Positions 22,313-33,854 of a stretch of DNA of 64,000 bases are shown in pieces. The stretch comes from Tupaia tana. Its lineage: Eukaryota; Chordata; Mammalia; Scandentia; Tupaiidae. The notes under the pieces are model-generated. The model did not search any database. It saw only the letters and a list, made by a program, of their open reading frames with translations, and was not told the origin of the DNA. Each line of letters begins with the position of its first letter. The first letter of the stretch is position 1. Made by a program: the position numbers and the translations under genes. The stretch spans positions 77,179,791 through 77,243,790 of the forward strand of contig JAKSZU010000013.1 of assembly GCA_026018925.1 (NCBI GenBank), read 5' to 3'.

Positions 22313-23441
22313 GTTTCGGTACTAATTACTTTCATTCTTTTCTCTTTACTTTTTGTGTATCTATACAAATTTTTTTCTTTAAGAATAGCATGAGGCTTGC
22401 ACAACATATCTTGCAGTTATAACTGTCTTTCTAAAGTTGACTTAAGTTCAATCACATACAAAAAAGCTACACTTCTATTCTCCCACACATGTGCTTCATG
22501 TTCCTAGAGCCAATGTTTACTTATTTTTAATTATGCATCCAATAATTAGGTTTTCTAACATTCAAATTAGGTTGAAAGTAGTCTATGCCCCAGCACTACA
22601 CTGCATCATCAATTCTAAAAAAGGAAAATCTAATCAGTAGTATTAAAACATCAGAAAAAATAGTTGCTCTGGTAAAATTAGAGCATGGTAAGAAGTATCT
22701 CTTGTGTGTTTAACTATTTCCATTTAATGTTAATGTTTTTGACTAATGTATGTCATTTGTTTTAAATTGCTTTTTTTAAATTTTCTTTCTTTTTTCCCCC
22801 CTCGATTTTTCTGTCCTCTATTGAATGAAAAGAATCTTCTTTACTTCTTTTTATTCCCTTTGCTGATTCAGAATTGCTTTATTTCTATTGTTACTGAGAT
22901 TTCTCTTAATTTTTCATGAGAGTCATTTAACTTAAAAAAATGTCTACTTATATGTCTCTGTAATACTCCTGAATAGTACAGGACTTCAATAGTTTTGACT
23001 TTGATTTATAATCCTCACATCTTCCATGTTATTGATGTTTCAACTTTCATTTTATTAATACTTTATATTTAAATATCCCAATTTATTGCTATCTTTAACA
23101 AAATTGGACAATTTAAATTTACCCACATATTTACCAATTTATTTGTGTAATATAACTATTTTTTATTCATCACTGTCATCTGGTATTATTTCTTTGTAAA
23201 ATCTTTTCTTTAAAAATGTGTTTATTTTACTTTCTCTTTTGAAAGATAGTTTGATCTGGTATAGAATTCTAGGATTTCAGTTATCTTCCTTGAACAATTT
23301 GAAATTATTTTTTCCACTGACTTTGTACCTCCATTTTCATTGAGGACACTTCTACTTTATTGTTGAGTTTGAAACACTTGACAAAATAAATACTAATGAT
23401 GTTGCATCATATTAGAATTTAATGGGATTATTCACCTTTTA

Positions 23442-23690
23442 TTTTTTTAAGAAAGATTTTTGCTATAGGCCTTGTATACTCGCCAAAGAAACAGAGAGAA
23501 CGAAAGCAAGAAATCACTCCCTGGGAGAATGGTCATGTTGCAATACCTTCTCCTCCATTCTCCTCTCAGGATTTTGGTCATGCATGCTCATATGCCTGGT
23601 GTGAGTTTTAAGTCACTGGTTCCAGGACTTGAACCACAATCTACTACATGGGAGTCCAGCGACGTAACCATTACACCACCTGATGGTCCC
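23442..23690 (-). repeat. tRNA-headed SINE, antisense
   Basis: TTTTTTTAAGAAAGATTTTTGC start, CACCTGATGGTCCC end. TSD approximately TGGGATTATTCACCTTT / TGGGATTGTTTATCTTT. Confidence 0.87.
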
Positions 23691-23699
23691 TGGGATTGT

Positions 23700-24254
23700 T
23701 TATCTTTGAAAAGTTTGGTCTTCATTGCTTCTGCATGATAATAAATATTCTATGAGAATGGTATCATGAATTTGCAACTGAATTCCATGTTTCCATATTA
23801 TACGTTAATTATACCAAAATAATTTGCATAATATAGGAATAGAAGTATATTTATCAAGTATTGATTTAATAAATAATTTTTTCTATTTAAACATAATATA
23901 ATAATTATTATATATTTATTAATATTGAACTAAAAATACCTTTTATATATTTTAGAATTTGAAATGAACGTGTATCTGCTAATCAAAATACAAAAGCTAG
24001 ATGCCATAATCTACCCAAAGTAATAAAGAAAGATATATTTTGCAATTTCTATGTATAGAATCATATTCTTAAACATCATGTTCTATAGGTTTTTTTCTTT
24101 ATTCTTTATTTTATTTACATATACTATAAAGAGAAATCGATGTAAATTTTTCTATTTCCTTATTTGAGATCTTAGAGAACAGATCTAAGGCAAATATTAA
24201 TATATACATTGAAATATAATGTGATTTTGTTCACCCTATAGAATTCTGCACCAT
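23700..24254. other. Gene-free AT-rich stretch
   Basis: Likely continuation of decayed L1 material. AT-rich inverted stretches near 23,880-23,950. Nothing else recognised. Confidence 0.4.
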
Positions 24255-24396
24255 CTTTTTAGAACTTTTTCTTTTAATTGCCAAAAGGACATACTGCCAG
24301 AGAGAAACAGAGAGATGGAGAGAGGGAGAAAGCTCTCCCCAATGGGATGTGGTCACACTGCAATCCCAGAGAGCACATGCAGCCTTTGGTAAAAAA
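24255..24396 (-). repeat. Rearranged tRNA-headed SINE fragment
   Basis: 24,255-24,366 reads as the antisense 3' half (GCCAGAGAGAAACAGAGAGA, GGTCACACTGCAATCCC). 24,367-24,396 then reads as the sense 3' end (GAGCACATGCAGCCTTTGGT plus A-run). Confidence 0.55.
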
Positions 24397-24530
24397 TTTT
24401 GTTTTAAATATGTTTTTTCTTATGTAATTATTTTTGTTTCTTTTCACTGTTAGAATATTTTGCCTTATACTTCTAAATTTATTCTATTCTATGGAAAAAA
24501 AAAAACAAGAGCATTAAAAACAAAGATATC

Positions 24531-24880
24531 TATTGCACTCTAATGTTTACTGCAGCATTATTCACAATGACCAAGAAATGGAATATACCTAAATGTCCAT
24601 CAACAGATGACCAGGAAAAAAATTGTATACATACACAATGGAATACTATATATCATTAAAACAAAGGAATTCTGTTATCTGAGACAAAATGGATGAGGCT
24701 AGAGAACATTATGTCAGGTGAAATAAACCAAGCATATAAAGATAAATATGGTATCATCTCACACATACGTGGAAGCTGGAGAAACTGACCTTGTGGAAAG
24801 GAAGAACAGAATGATGGTTATCAGAGGCAGGCAGGGAAGGCTAGGAGATAGAGAGGATAGGGGGATGTAAATGGATTATA
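24531..24880 (+). mobile_element. 5'-truncated L1 3' end
   Basis: GTTTACTGCAGCATTATTCA, AATGTCCATCAACAGATGAC, ACACAATGGAATACTATATA, GATGGTTATCAGAGGCAGG. With the SINE that follows, it is bounded by AAAACAAAGATAYC repeats at 24,517-24,530 and 25,152-25,165. Confidence 0.75.
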
Positions 24881-24884
24881 GGGT

Positions 24885-25151
24885 TTTGGGGGGATGATAA
24901 GAATGTTGATTCTGTAATTCTGGAAACCACATATCCCACCACAGGTTGGAATCCCAGTTTGACCTGAAAACGATGGGAACACATGTGCCCAAGATCTGGC
25001 ATAGTAGGCTGAATGGCTGAAGGGAGGAGTTACTGCATGTAAATACCCTTTTGAGGGTATCTATCTTTCTCTCGCATGAGTGCCCATGCACATGTGTTCA
25101 CATATACTTTTCCCACTCTCTCATGAAAACAATACTGGAAAATAAATAAAT
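24885..25151 (+). repeat. Diverged tRNA-headed SINE in L1 tail
   Basis: B-box GGTTGGAATCCCAGTTT, body AAGATCTGGCATAGTAGGCT, tail TCTCTCATGAAAACAAT then (AAAT)n. Confidence 0.6.
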
Positions 25152-25165
25152 AAAACAAAGATACC

Positions 25166-25675
25166 AATCTCAACTATTCAAGCGTCATGATCTTTTCAAA
25201 CATGATCCCTGTAACGTATAGGATGTTTGCCTTGTAAAAAAAGTTGACTTCCTTCAAAAATTTCTTTCATTTGGCACTCAGTCAGCATTCAGATGATTCT
25301 AATCCACAGACTTCAGGCTATACCAAGTGATACCATGGAAAAAAGAGACAAATTCCCCCAAATAAGCACACACATACTACAAGGTTAAGAATAAAATTTT
25401 GTCCCTGTTTTAATCCACTAAGTTCTACAATGATTTATTACATAGAAATAAGTGTCCAGAACAACATTCTTCAGTAGAAAATAACAAAATCAAAAATCTC
25501 TATAATATATCATGCATAATGTTCAAGACATAACACGAAATTACTAGATAGACGTATTCAAGCAAAAGGCAATCAATGAAGACTGGCCATGATATAACCC
25601 ATGAGTCAATGAGCAGACAAAAATTTTCAGGAACATATTATGTATATACTCCTTTTTATATTTTCATTTCCTTCT
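25166..25675. other. Gene-free spacer
   Basis: AT-rich unique-looking sequence between repeats. No gene, RNA or repeat that I recognise. Confidence 0.45.
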
Positions 25676-25888
25676 TTTTGTTTTACTTTATTATGAGAGA
25701 GAGAAAGTGAGAGAAAAAAAGAGAGTAATGATGGGGTCTCACCATTGTAATCCTCTGTCCTGGCCTCCAACTTAGCTAGAATTACAGGTGTACATTAAAT
25801 AGATCTGTGGTCCCAATCCAGACTTTCCATTTGATCACAACCTCATGCAGTAATGCCATAGTGCTTGCATTATCATGGCTAGGCCCAG
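25676..25888 (-). repeat. Composite tRNA + 7SL SINE, antisense
   Basis: On the minus strand a tRNA-like head (GGGCCTAGCCATGATAATGC; GAAAGTCTGGATTGGGACCA) is followed by an Alu-like segment (CACCTGTAATTCTAGCTAAG, GGAGGCCAGGACAGAGGATT, GGTGAGACCCC) and a pyrimidine/A-rich tail. This is the clearest tRNA/7SL fusion in the window. Confidence 0.65.
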
Positions 25889-25960
25889 GAATATTTTTAA
25901 TGCTCATATAAGTAAATAGGAAATCTTAACAAAGAATTAAGAAGTATATTTAAGTATCGG

Positions 25961-26057
25961 TCCCTGGGGGTCTGATTTCTTGCCTTCTGTCTCTCTGTCT
26001 CTCAGATGAATGTATCCACCCTATAACAACAACAAAAAAAACTCTCTAAAGGAAAAA
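25961..26057 (+). repeat. 5'-truncated tRNA-headed SINE
   Basis: Keeps only the 3' third: GGGGGTCTGATTTCTTGCC, TCTGTCTCTCTGTCTCTCAG, CACCCTATAACAAC and A-run. Confidence 0.75.
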
Positions 26058-26059
26058 AA

Positions 26060-26680
26060 GGCCTTTATTAAAATTGCTTTCAAATAATATGACAAAATAC
26101 ACAACACACATACTGTTAATTTTAACAACAGATTATAAAACTGAACATGCAGTATGCACTCCAATTTTCACTATATGAAGCATAAACATAAAAATATGTC
26201 AAATTATCATTGTTATATCTGAAATTATGGGTGACTTTATTTTCTCCTTTGGGCTTTTGAATATCCCAAATATTTCATAATAGGTATGTATTATTTCTAT
26301 TCACAATAAATATGTATTATTTCTATAAACAAGAAAAAATACATCAAAAGAGAAAGAAAACTGCTGCTTAGGAAATTAAATAATCAGGTCTTTGAGACAT
26401 CATCTTTAATGGATCTTAAAGTTGCTACCTTTTACATTATTTAAAGATTCAACTTTAAATGACTTGTGGGATTACAAAGTCTCTTAGAAGAAAACAAAAG
26501 AGAATTTAAATTGGCTACCAGAACCATTGGCTGGTCCTCTGGAAATGCTGAGAGCACAGAGGCTAGAGAATAACTCAAACCTATGACATGAATTTCTAGT
26601 AGAATTAAAAGCTTTACTTTGATCTGCCCCCCACACCACTACTAGCAGTCACCCGGAACTGTGGGATACATGCATATGGG
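26060..26680. other. Gene-free spacer before copy B
   Basis: No gene or clear repeat, apart from a small local repeat of TATGTATTATTTCTATNNAC near 26,284-26,330. The left edge of copy B lies near 26,680. Confidence 0.45.
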
Positions 26681-27169
26681 TTCTTCTCAAGCAGAAGATA
26701 GCTAAAATTCAAACAAATCTGAGAAGGAGCAACTGCAGTGACTTCAGTATGTAGACAGAAAAAGATAGTGACATGCTAGAGAAAATAAATGCTGAATAGA
26801 TATATCTGTGCTTGTGTTTACATGCCTTCCTTGTTGTTTTTAAGACCATAGTCCCAGTAAGTCATGTTATCTATTGCATATATATCATCTGATGACCTCA
26901 TACTGATGCTTAACTGAGGTAATATATAGCAGAGTTAGGAAGAGTTATTTTCTGAAAAGAGTGGAGATGTGGGAACTAGGAATTCTGATTTCTGATTTGA
27001 AATGTTCATGAAATAGTGAAAAATTATAAAAATTAGGAAATTATTGGGAAAAGAAAAAATCTTGGATACTTGATGAAAATAACTTTAAATTAGCTGCTTT
27101 TCTTTGCCACTGAAAATGAAAAAATAGCAGCACAGGAGTTTGTATTAAACCAACAAGTAATGCATTGGG

Positions 27170-27370
27170 CAGTCTCTCTGTGTCAAGATTTTTCAGGTAT
27201 GTTGTTAATCGTCAAAACAACCCTACTAAGTAGGCACTATTACCCCATTTTACATCATGCTCACCTTATATATCATGCTCAACACTTGCACAGCTAATAA
27301 GCCACAGAGCCGTGACTGAACTCTAGGTTCCTTGACTCCAAGATAATTGCTCTACCACTCTATTCAGTAA
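27170..27370 (-). repeat. MIR SINE (paralog of 535-715)
   Basis: CGTCAAAACAACCCTACTAA followed by TAGGCACTATTACCCCATTT, a good antisense MIR core, better preserved than in copy A. Confidence 0.7.
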
Positions 27371-29132
27371 AACATAGTAGTTTCCCTTAAAGATATCTTA
27401 CTAGCCAGCAATAAACACAAAGGGGTAAAAGGCCTAATCACTATAGGCTTGCATGGCAGAGACAGAAAAGATCAGAACATTCAGACTAGCATGTTCTAAT
27501 CTATCCTGGAAGTGAACCTATTGCTCAGATAAAACTCCTACAAGATAAGAACTTAAAGCTTCAACTGTGTTCCCAGGGAGAAAAAAAAATGTTTTTAGTA
27601 CTTACTCAGCAATGCTAGGGATCATACTCAGTATAAATCTTAAGAATATGTAAGAAAAAAAAAAGAGAGCAAGAGAGAAAGAATGAGAGAACTTATTTCT
27701 AACTTGTCCCATAGTGTTCGCTATCAGTTCCTTTTACATTTATTTGGAAAAACACTGAGGTTATAGAAATTTCTAGAAAGAGATATCTTAATTGTGATGA
27801 ATAAATATGCTTTATAAATACCAGGAAAAACTAGTATGAAGCAGAATACATGACTCAATAATTGGTGCTGAATATTTCATATTAAAAAAAAAAAACCTTG
27901 TACAGTAAGTATGCCATATTCTCCTTCAAAAGGTACCTTAGATTTAAAATCAGGAGTCTGGATGAATACTTATACTTTGCAAAGTACTATTCTATCTTGT
28001 TGATAAAAATGAAGAGAAGCAGGGCAAATGCTTCACAATCCATAGTCCTCAAGCGGAGTTTGCTTTCTTTCTATAGGTAACAACCAACGATGAGGACCAA
28101 TCTATGACTGACCCTTTGGGGAGAGATATTAAAACCTGGAAAGCCAAGATACTGGAATTTACTGCTTTATGATAGGAAAATATCAGAGGTAACAGAAACC
28201 CTTAATGCTTTTTCATGCTCCCTCTTGTCCACCAGGAATCTCTTCTGTCTCTTTTTCTTGTGTGATATTGTTGAATGCTTTAGAGTGCATCTTATTTGGA
28301 CTTATTTGCTAAGTTGAACACATTTTAAATGGTGAGGTCTAGAACCCTTTTACAATAATCCAGGCTGTGTTGGCATGTCTGGGTGAAGATAAATATATGT
28401 GTTATTGATTGTTTAAAATAAGAACACTAAGTGGAGTTAAATTTATTATGTAGTATAAAACAACAGAAAGCCTTTGTCCAATTTCCTGTTTACTGACCGT
28501 TTAATTCCCTGCCTGTATTTTAGAGAAAACTGGAGCCAAAATCCCAGATTTCTCTGCTATTATCTTCCAAGGAAAATTTTTAAATATTATTTCTGGTATT
28601 TATAATAATAAATGTATGTTAGATAAGAATTACTTAGAAAATATGGAACTGTTAAAATGATCAATGTCTCAAGTGTCACATTCCAGAGAAAACCACAGTT
28701 AATATTTTAGAGTAATTTCTTCAAGCAGATATATACAAAATTGCAATTTTTCATAGATTTAGGAAATTTAATTTTGTGTGTAATATTATATTATCAGTAT
28801 TGTCCCTTATTGTTAACACTTCTTGAAGACTACAATATACTCTGGTGCTATTACATGTGGCATTACATCTTCTCACACATATATTATTATTACCATAACA
28901 TACCATATGTCAGTATCCTAAAATAATAAATGATACCAATTATTAAAGCATGATTGAACTTGAAATATAATAGTATATACAATGTAATTTACCCTTTTGT
29001 TTTTCTATTCTATTGTTGGATCACACAAGAAAAAATATTAAATGATAATAAATTTTTGAATGACTTTTATGAAAATATCTCAAGCATTTCACTATTTGGA
29101 ATTAGTATGTTATATATTATATAACTTTAGTA

Positions 29133-29214
29133 TACATTGGGTCATCAGAAAAGTCATGACATATTTTTCTTTTTTTCTATGCATAAATGTGCCATAATTT
29201 TCCAATGACCCAAT
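29133..29214. mobile_element. Mariner-type MITE (family 1)
   Basis: Palindromic ends ATTGGGTCATCAGAAAAGTC and TTTTCCAATGACCCAAT about 80 bases apart. Clearest inverted repeats of the three copies. Confidence 0.8.
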
Positions 29215-31124
29215 AGTTTAATATGTATTCATAAACTGAATTGATTATAGTTTGTCTTCCTGACCATTTTGAGTAAAATCACTACTTTGGTTAGTGTGCA
29301 ATGGGTTTCATTTTCCACATAGTAATATGGTATATAGTACATAAATTATTTGTTTTTTGAAAGTATAAAACAACTCCAAAAATATTCTGTATACAGTATC
29401 CATTTTGAAAGTCTAGTATTCACAATTGGAGCCCTAATACGCGTCGAGTCTATATATCACAGAATCTGCTTAATAAATTAGTAAGTGAAATATGTGATAG
29501 AAGCAGATATTACAGCGTAGGGGCACCTAGTCAGATTGGAAGATGAAAAAGTTTTCCTAGAAAAAAATGCCAAAAAGTTGGGCGAACTCTTCCAGCTTAA
29601 CAAAATCACATGTATGAATGGATAAAGAAGAAAGACTAATATTTTGAGAGGATGAAGAAATCCATCTTGGTCATTATAGAGCATTATGGGAGTCACTAGT
29701 GGCTTCAGAATTTCTGCATTAGAATTTCGACACTGGGACTGACAATGTAACTTGACAATGGGATAGAGGACTTCTCTTGCAGTTGTGATGCCTAGCAAGC
29801 ACACTGCTTTTCGCAAGAAGGTATTCTTTGTTTATGTGTCTTTTGTGGGTAAGCTCATGATGATTACTGGGTAGCAACCACACCCATCTTTCTTAATATC
29901 ATTATGGGAAGAGAAATGGCAGAAGTGGGAGGAGGATGAGAAACAGCAAATTAAGATAGGCTTTTTGTGATGTATTCATTGTTTTTGGTGAAGTTACTGT
30001 TTTTGCTTTGTCTCATTCACCCTTCAATGTAGAAAAATAATCTCCTTAATCTGAATCTTTTCTGAGCAGAGATAAAGACAGCCATTCTTCCTTCATCTGT
30101 TTCTCTTCAACAACCTCATTCCCAAAGAAAATGTGTTTAGAGCATTTTCATTAACAGTAAAAAATGGCTCCTTTTCCTTTCTTCCTTCTCTTGTTCTACC
30201 CCTTTTTTCTTTTCATCCTTCACAATTACTGTCTTCCAAAAACTTAAAAATGCCTTAACCAATTTCTTTGTGCAAGTAAGAAAGGAGATGTGAGAAGAAG
30301 GCAATAGTTTCTAATATACTAAGATACTGGTACTATCATCTCTTTTCAAGCTTTCCAAACTCACTATCCAGATGATTTTCTCTAAAATGAAGAGAAATTA
30401 TATGCAAAGGGAATGAAGAGAAAATAGTTTCCCTAGCTTAGTCCTGTAGAAAGAAAGATGTGTTATCATCTATAGGCATTAAACCCCTTCGCTGAGTCTT
30501 CAAGCTCTCTGGATATGAAAAAAAAAATGAAAATAGAGAAAATATCTGATTTGCAGGGTTAGGATATGAGCAGCAAGAAATACTGTCATTCTACCATGAC
30601 AGTCCAGGGAACACAAGCAATGATAGTGATACTATGACAAATATATCTTAACAAAATAAATAAGAAACAACTGGAAAACCTGAATATTTAGTTTCACTAA
30701 TTTAGGGCTAAAGTTACAAGTAAGAAAAGCTTAGCAAAAGAAGACTTGTGATGAAAATGGTAGAAAGTCATGAATTAGGACAATTAAGGATCCTGACATG
30801 TATATTGGTTTGCACAGTAAAGGCAAGCCTGGAAGAATCCACGTGTGTGACTGAACAGGCAAATTTGAAGGCAAAAATTCTCATACCATGGTTCTTGATT
30901 GTGATCATTCTCATAATTTTGAAATTGTTTGCTACGTGTAGAAAATGAAAATTACCACATTTCTTGTCACCTTTGTAGACTATGGGGGAGAAAAAATGCT
31001 ATTACTCAGCATTCAGAGTTTGATAATGTACCACTTATGATGAAAAATAAAGCAAGCAATTGATGCTTGCTATATAAGTTTGATGTGTGGAAATGCCTTT
31101 TGCTTACAGTCAGTGTAGTATTCT

Positions 31125-31660
31125 GTGACAGGTGTAGTTGTTAAGAGGGCAAACACTGGAGCCAGGAAAATAGATACTGCATTCTGGCTTTAGCATTTAC
31201 TTCTCTACCTGGCCTTTTGAAAGTTTCTTAAATCTTTCATGTCATTCTTTCTTCCCTGTCAAATAGGAGTTGAAAATGAAATCTATGGGCCAGCCCGTGC
31301 CATGGTAGTAAAGGCGGCTAGATCCCACATAGCTGACTGCACAATTTGAGACTCAGACCTGGCAGCTTGAGAAACATGCCATTTGCGTGTGTACATGCCC
31401 AAAACCCTAAAATGAGTGAGACATGGTGGGGAGGGGGGAAATGTGGCATTACCATGCCCTGTTGAGTACTCTCTCTCTCTCTCTCTCTCTTTATCTCCCT
31501 GTCTCTCCAGTGAGCACATGCACCCTCTGGCAAATTATCAAAAAAATAAAAGTATGTCATACAGTCGCACTGAGGATTTAAAAAGTTAATATATTCAATA
31601 AGTTTACAACAGTGTGTAATGTACTTACAACAAATAGCTCATAAGAAATTAGCTACTATC
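31125..31660 (+). repeat. MIR SINE split by a later SINE
   Basis: 31,125-31,286 and 31,556-31,660 are the halves of the MIR that is continuous in copy A (6,590-6,840). Confidence 0.65.
31287..31550 (+). repeat. Older tRNA-headed SINE inside MIR
   Basis: GGGCCAGCCCGTGCCATGGTAG head, (CT)11 tract at 31,470-31,490, TCTGGCAAATTATC end. Absent from copy A near 6,725. Confidence 0.85.
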
Positions 31661-32007
31661 AGCTCAGTCACATATGCCAACTTTGCAGTCAAAATTTAAA
31701 ATAATATGGAAGGGATGCACTCCAAAGCATCAAACACAAAAACTGAAAGTATATATTATTATGTACTGATAAAATAATATGAACTTACCTAGAAAAACAT
31801 TAACTATGCATCAAAATTGTAAATGGTAGAGAAAAAAATAGAGAACGTAAAGCAATTGGGAAATTGCAAACATGAGAGGAGTAGAACTCAGTGACTTATA
31901 TTAAAGGAGGGTGGATTCCAGGCCCTGAGGAAAGCTGTTCATGATAGCAGCCCAGACTCCATAATGCTGAAATATCCTGAAAATAAAACTTCAATGATTC
32001 CTAGACT

Positions 32008-32270
32008 TTTCTTTTTCTTTTTTTTTAAGAAAGATTTTTGCTATAGGGTGCATGTACTTACCAGAGACACAGAGAGAGACAGAAAGCAAAAAATCATCCC
32101 TCCAGGGGGCTGGCCATGCCACAATTTCCTCTCCTTCACTCTCCTCTCAGAATTTTGGGCACGCATGCACATGTGCCTGGTGTGAGACCCAGCCACTGGG
32201 TCTGAGACTCAAACTGTGGTCAACCATGTGTGAGTCCAGAGACGTAACCATTATACCACCCACTGGTCCC
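32008..32270 (-). repeat. tRNA-headed SINE, antisense
   Basis: TTTTTTTTAAGAAAGATTTTTGC start and CACCCACTGGTCCC end. Copy A (near 7,180) is empty. Confidence 0.87.
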
Positions 32271-32348
32271 AATTCTCAGAATTTTAAACAAGTAGATGAT
32301 AACATTTTATCAATCATAGTAACAAAGTTCATTCTCCTTACCCTAAAT

Positions 32349-32365
32349 TAAAAAAAAAAAAAAAA

Positions 32366-32417
<52 letters not shown>

Positions 32418-32425
32418 AAAGAAAG
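32349..32425 (+). repeat. A-run and (GAAA)n microsatellite
   Basis: 18 A followed by about 14 AAAG units. Not present in copy A, which has the G-run at the equivalent place. Confidence 0.9.
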
Positions 32426-32833
32426 CCTGAATCTAATTTTTCCTACTGAGCCAGTCAGGTAGACTTAATAATTATAATGCATAATATTTGTGACTATATG
32501 AATATATTATTAATATCATTCTATTTTATCATATACTTTACCATATTTTATTTTTTTATATATAGTTTTAGGTGGCATATTGGAACCACCTACTATATCT
32601 GCCACCTAACTGATATTATCTGACTTAATTCTCACAATAAACAGCCAGTTACAGCTTTCTATAGCATAATCTCACTAGCTTAGCTACCTGAGACAAAAAA
32701 ATAACAAAAATAATTAAAATAGTCACTCTAAGGATAAGTGACATGAGGACCAATCTAAATGATACTTTAAATTAGATGCTGTCACTACAAATAAATAATA
32801 AATGCTTGAAGTGATGGATATACTAATTACCTA

Positions 32834-33096
32834 CTTTTTCTTGAGGTTTTTGCCATAGGGCACATACACTCATTGGAGAAAGAGACAGATACAAGACAAT
32901 GAAAGGGAAAGTCAGAAATCACCTTCTGGAGAGATGGCCACACTAACAATTTTTTCTTCTCTATTATCCTCCTGGGATCTTGGGCACACACACACATGTG
33001 CCCAGTGTGATTTTTGAGCCACCAGCTCCAGGACTCAAACCACGATCAGTCTTGTGACAGTCCATCAACATAACCACTATGCTATCTGCTGGCCCT
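32834..33096 (-). repeat. Older tRNA-headed SINE, antisense
   Basis: TTGAGGTTTTTGCCATAGGG start and ATCTGCTGGCCC end. First of a same-orientation pair. Copy A (near 7,695) is empty. Confidence 0.83.
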
Positions 33097-33109
33097 GATA
33101 CTATGATGT

Positions 33110-33380
33110 ATTTTTTTTTAAGTTGTGGGTAAAGATGCTTTTAATTTGCTATAGAGCTGTGCACTTGCTGGAGAGAGACAAAGAGAATAAGGGAAAGTAA
33201 GAATGTGTCTTCTAGAGGAGATGGCAATGTCACAATTCCTTCTCCTCCGTTCTTCTCGCAGGATTTTGGGCACACATGCACATATGCTGGCATATCTTTT
33301 AAGATGCCAATTCCAGGACTCATATTGCATAGTCAGCCGTATGGGATCCAGCCACTTAAACACCATGCCACTGGCTGGCC
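33110..33380 (-). repeat. Older tRNA-headed SINE, antisense
   Basis: TTTTTTTTTAAG, then TTGCTATAGAGCTGTGCACT, ending CACTGGCTGGCC. Lies 13 bases after the previous element; both are absent from copy A. Confidence 0.83.
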
Positions 33381-33854
33381 TGAATTTGATCTTTATACAA
33401 TGTATACATGTATTTAAACATCACACTATAGCCCTAAATCATGTATGGTCAAAAAGAAAAGTTTTTTTAAAAGGTGAATACGAAAATTAGGCTCAGTATT
33501 ATTAAAATGAAGTTTATTTCAAAATATTCATTAATAAAAAATTTATATTTCTACATCTGAGAATAGTTTGTTCCTAGGTTTATGTAATTAGAGGCCTGGC
33601 ACCTCCCAGCCTAAATCCTAGCCACTGCTACTATGTAATTAATCTATGTCTTGGTGAATCTTGTATTGGCCTATCTGTCATACCTCTTTCCTCATTAGTA
33701 AATGCAATGTAATATCCCAGTCTGTGTTAATTTCAGGAGCTGTTCAAAGAATGAACCAAAATAATAGCAGTGAAATTATTTGATAAAATTACACCAAAAT
33801 TTCAAATTTCTCTAACTCATGTACCTTTCCAAAGCCAATAGGTGGTGTGGACAC

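Larger units (their letters stand above)
20375..23430 (-). mobile_element. Antisense L1 body fragment, interrupted
   Basis: Old L1 ORF2-type sequence in reverse: TGGTGCTTCACTTAAGTTTT, TTTCCTCTTTGACACAATTT, TATTTGTGAATTTTCATA, AATCTATTGAATTTACC, TGGTATAGAATTCTAGGATT. Broken by the VAMP-like pseudogene and two SINEs. No intact frame. Confidence 0.7.

Noticed and set aside
20375-23430. Endogenous retrovirus or intact L1
   Set aside because: No LTRs, primer-binding site or long reading frame. Only decayed antisense L1 body.
33819-33854. 12-residue N-terminal extension of OR copy B
   Set aside because: Contains the probable splice acceptor and has no counterpart in copy A. Kept as a question in the findings.
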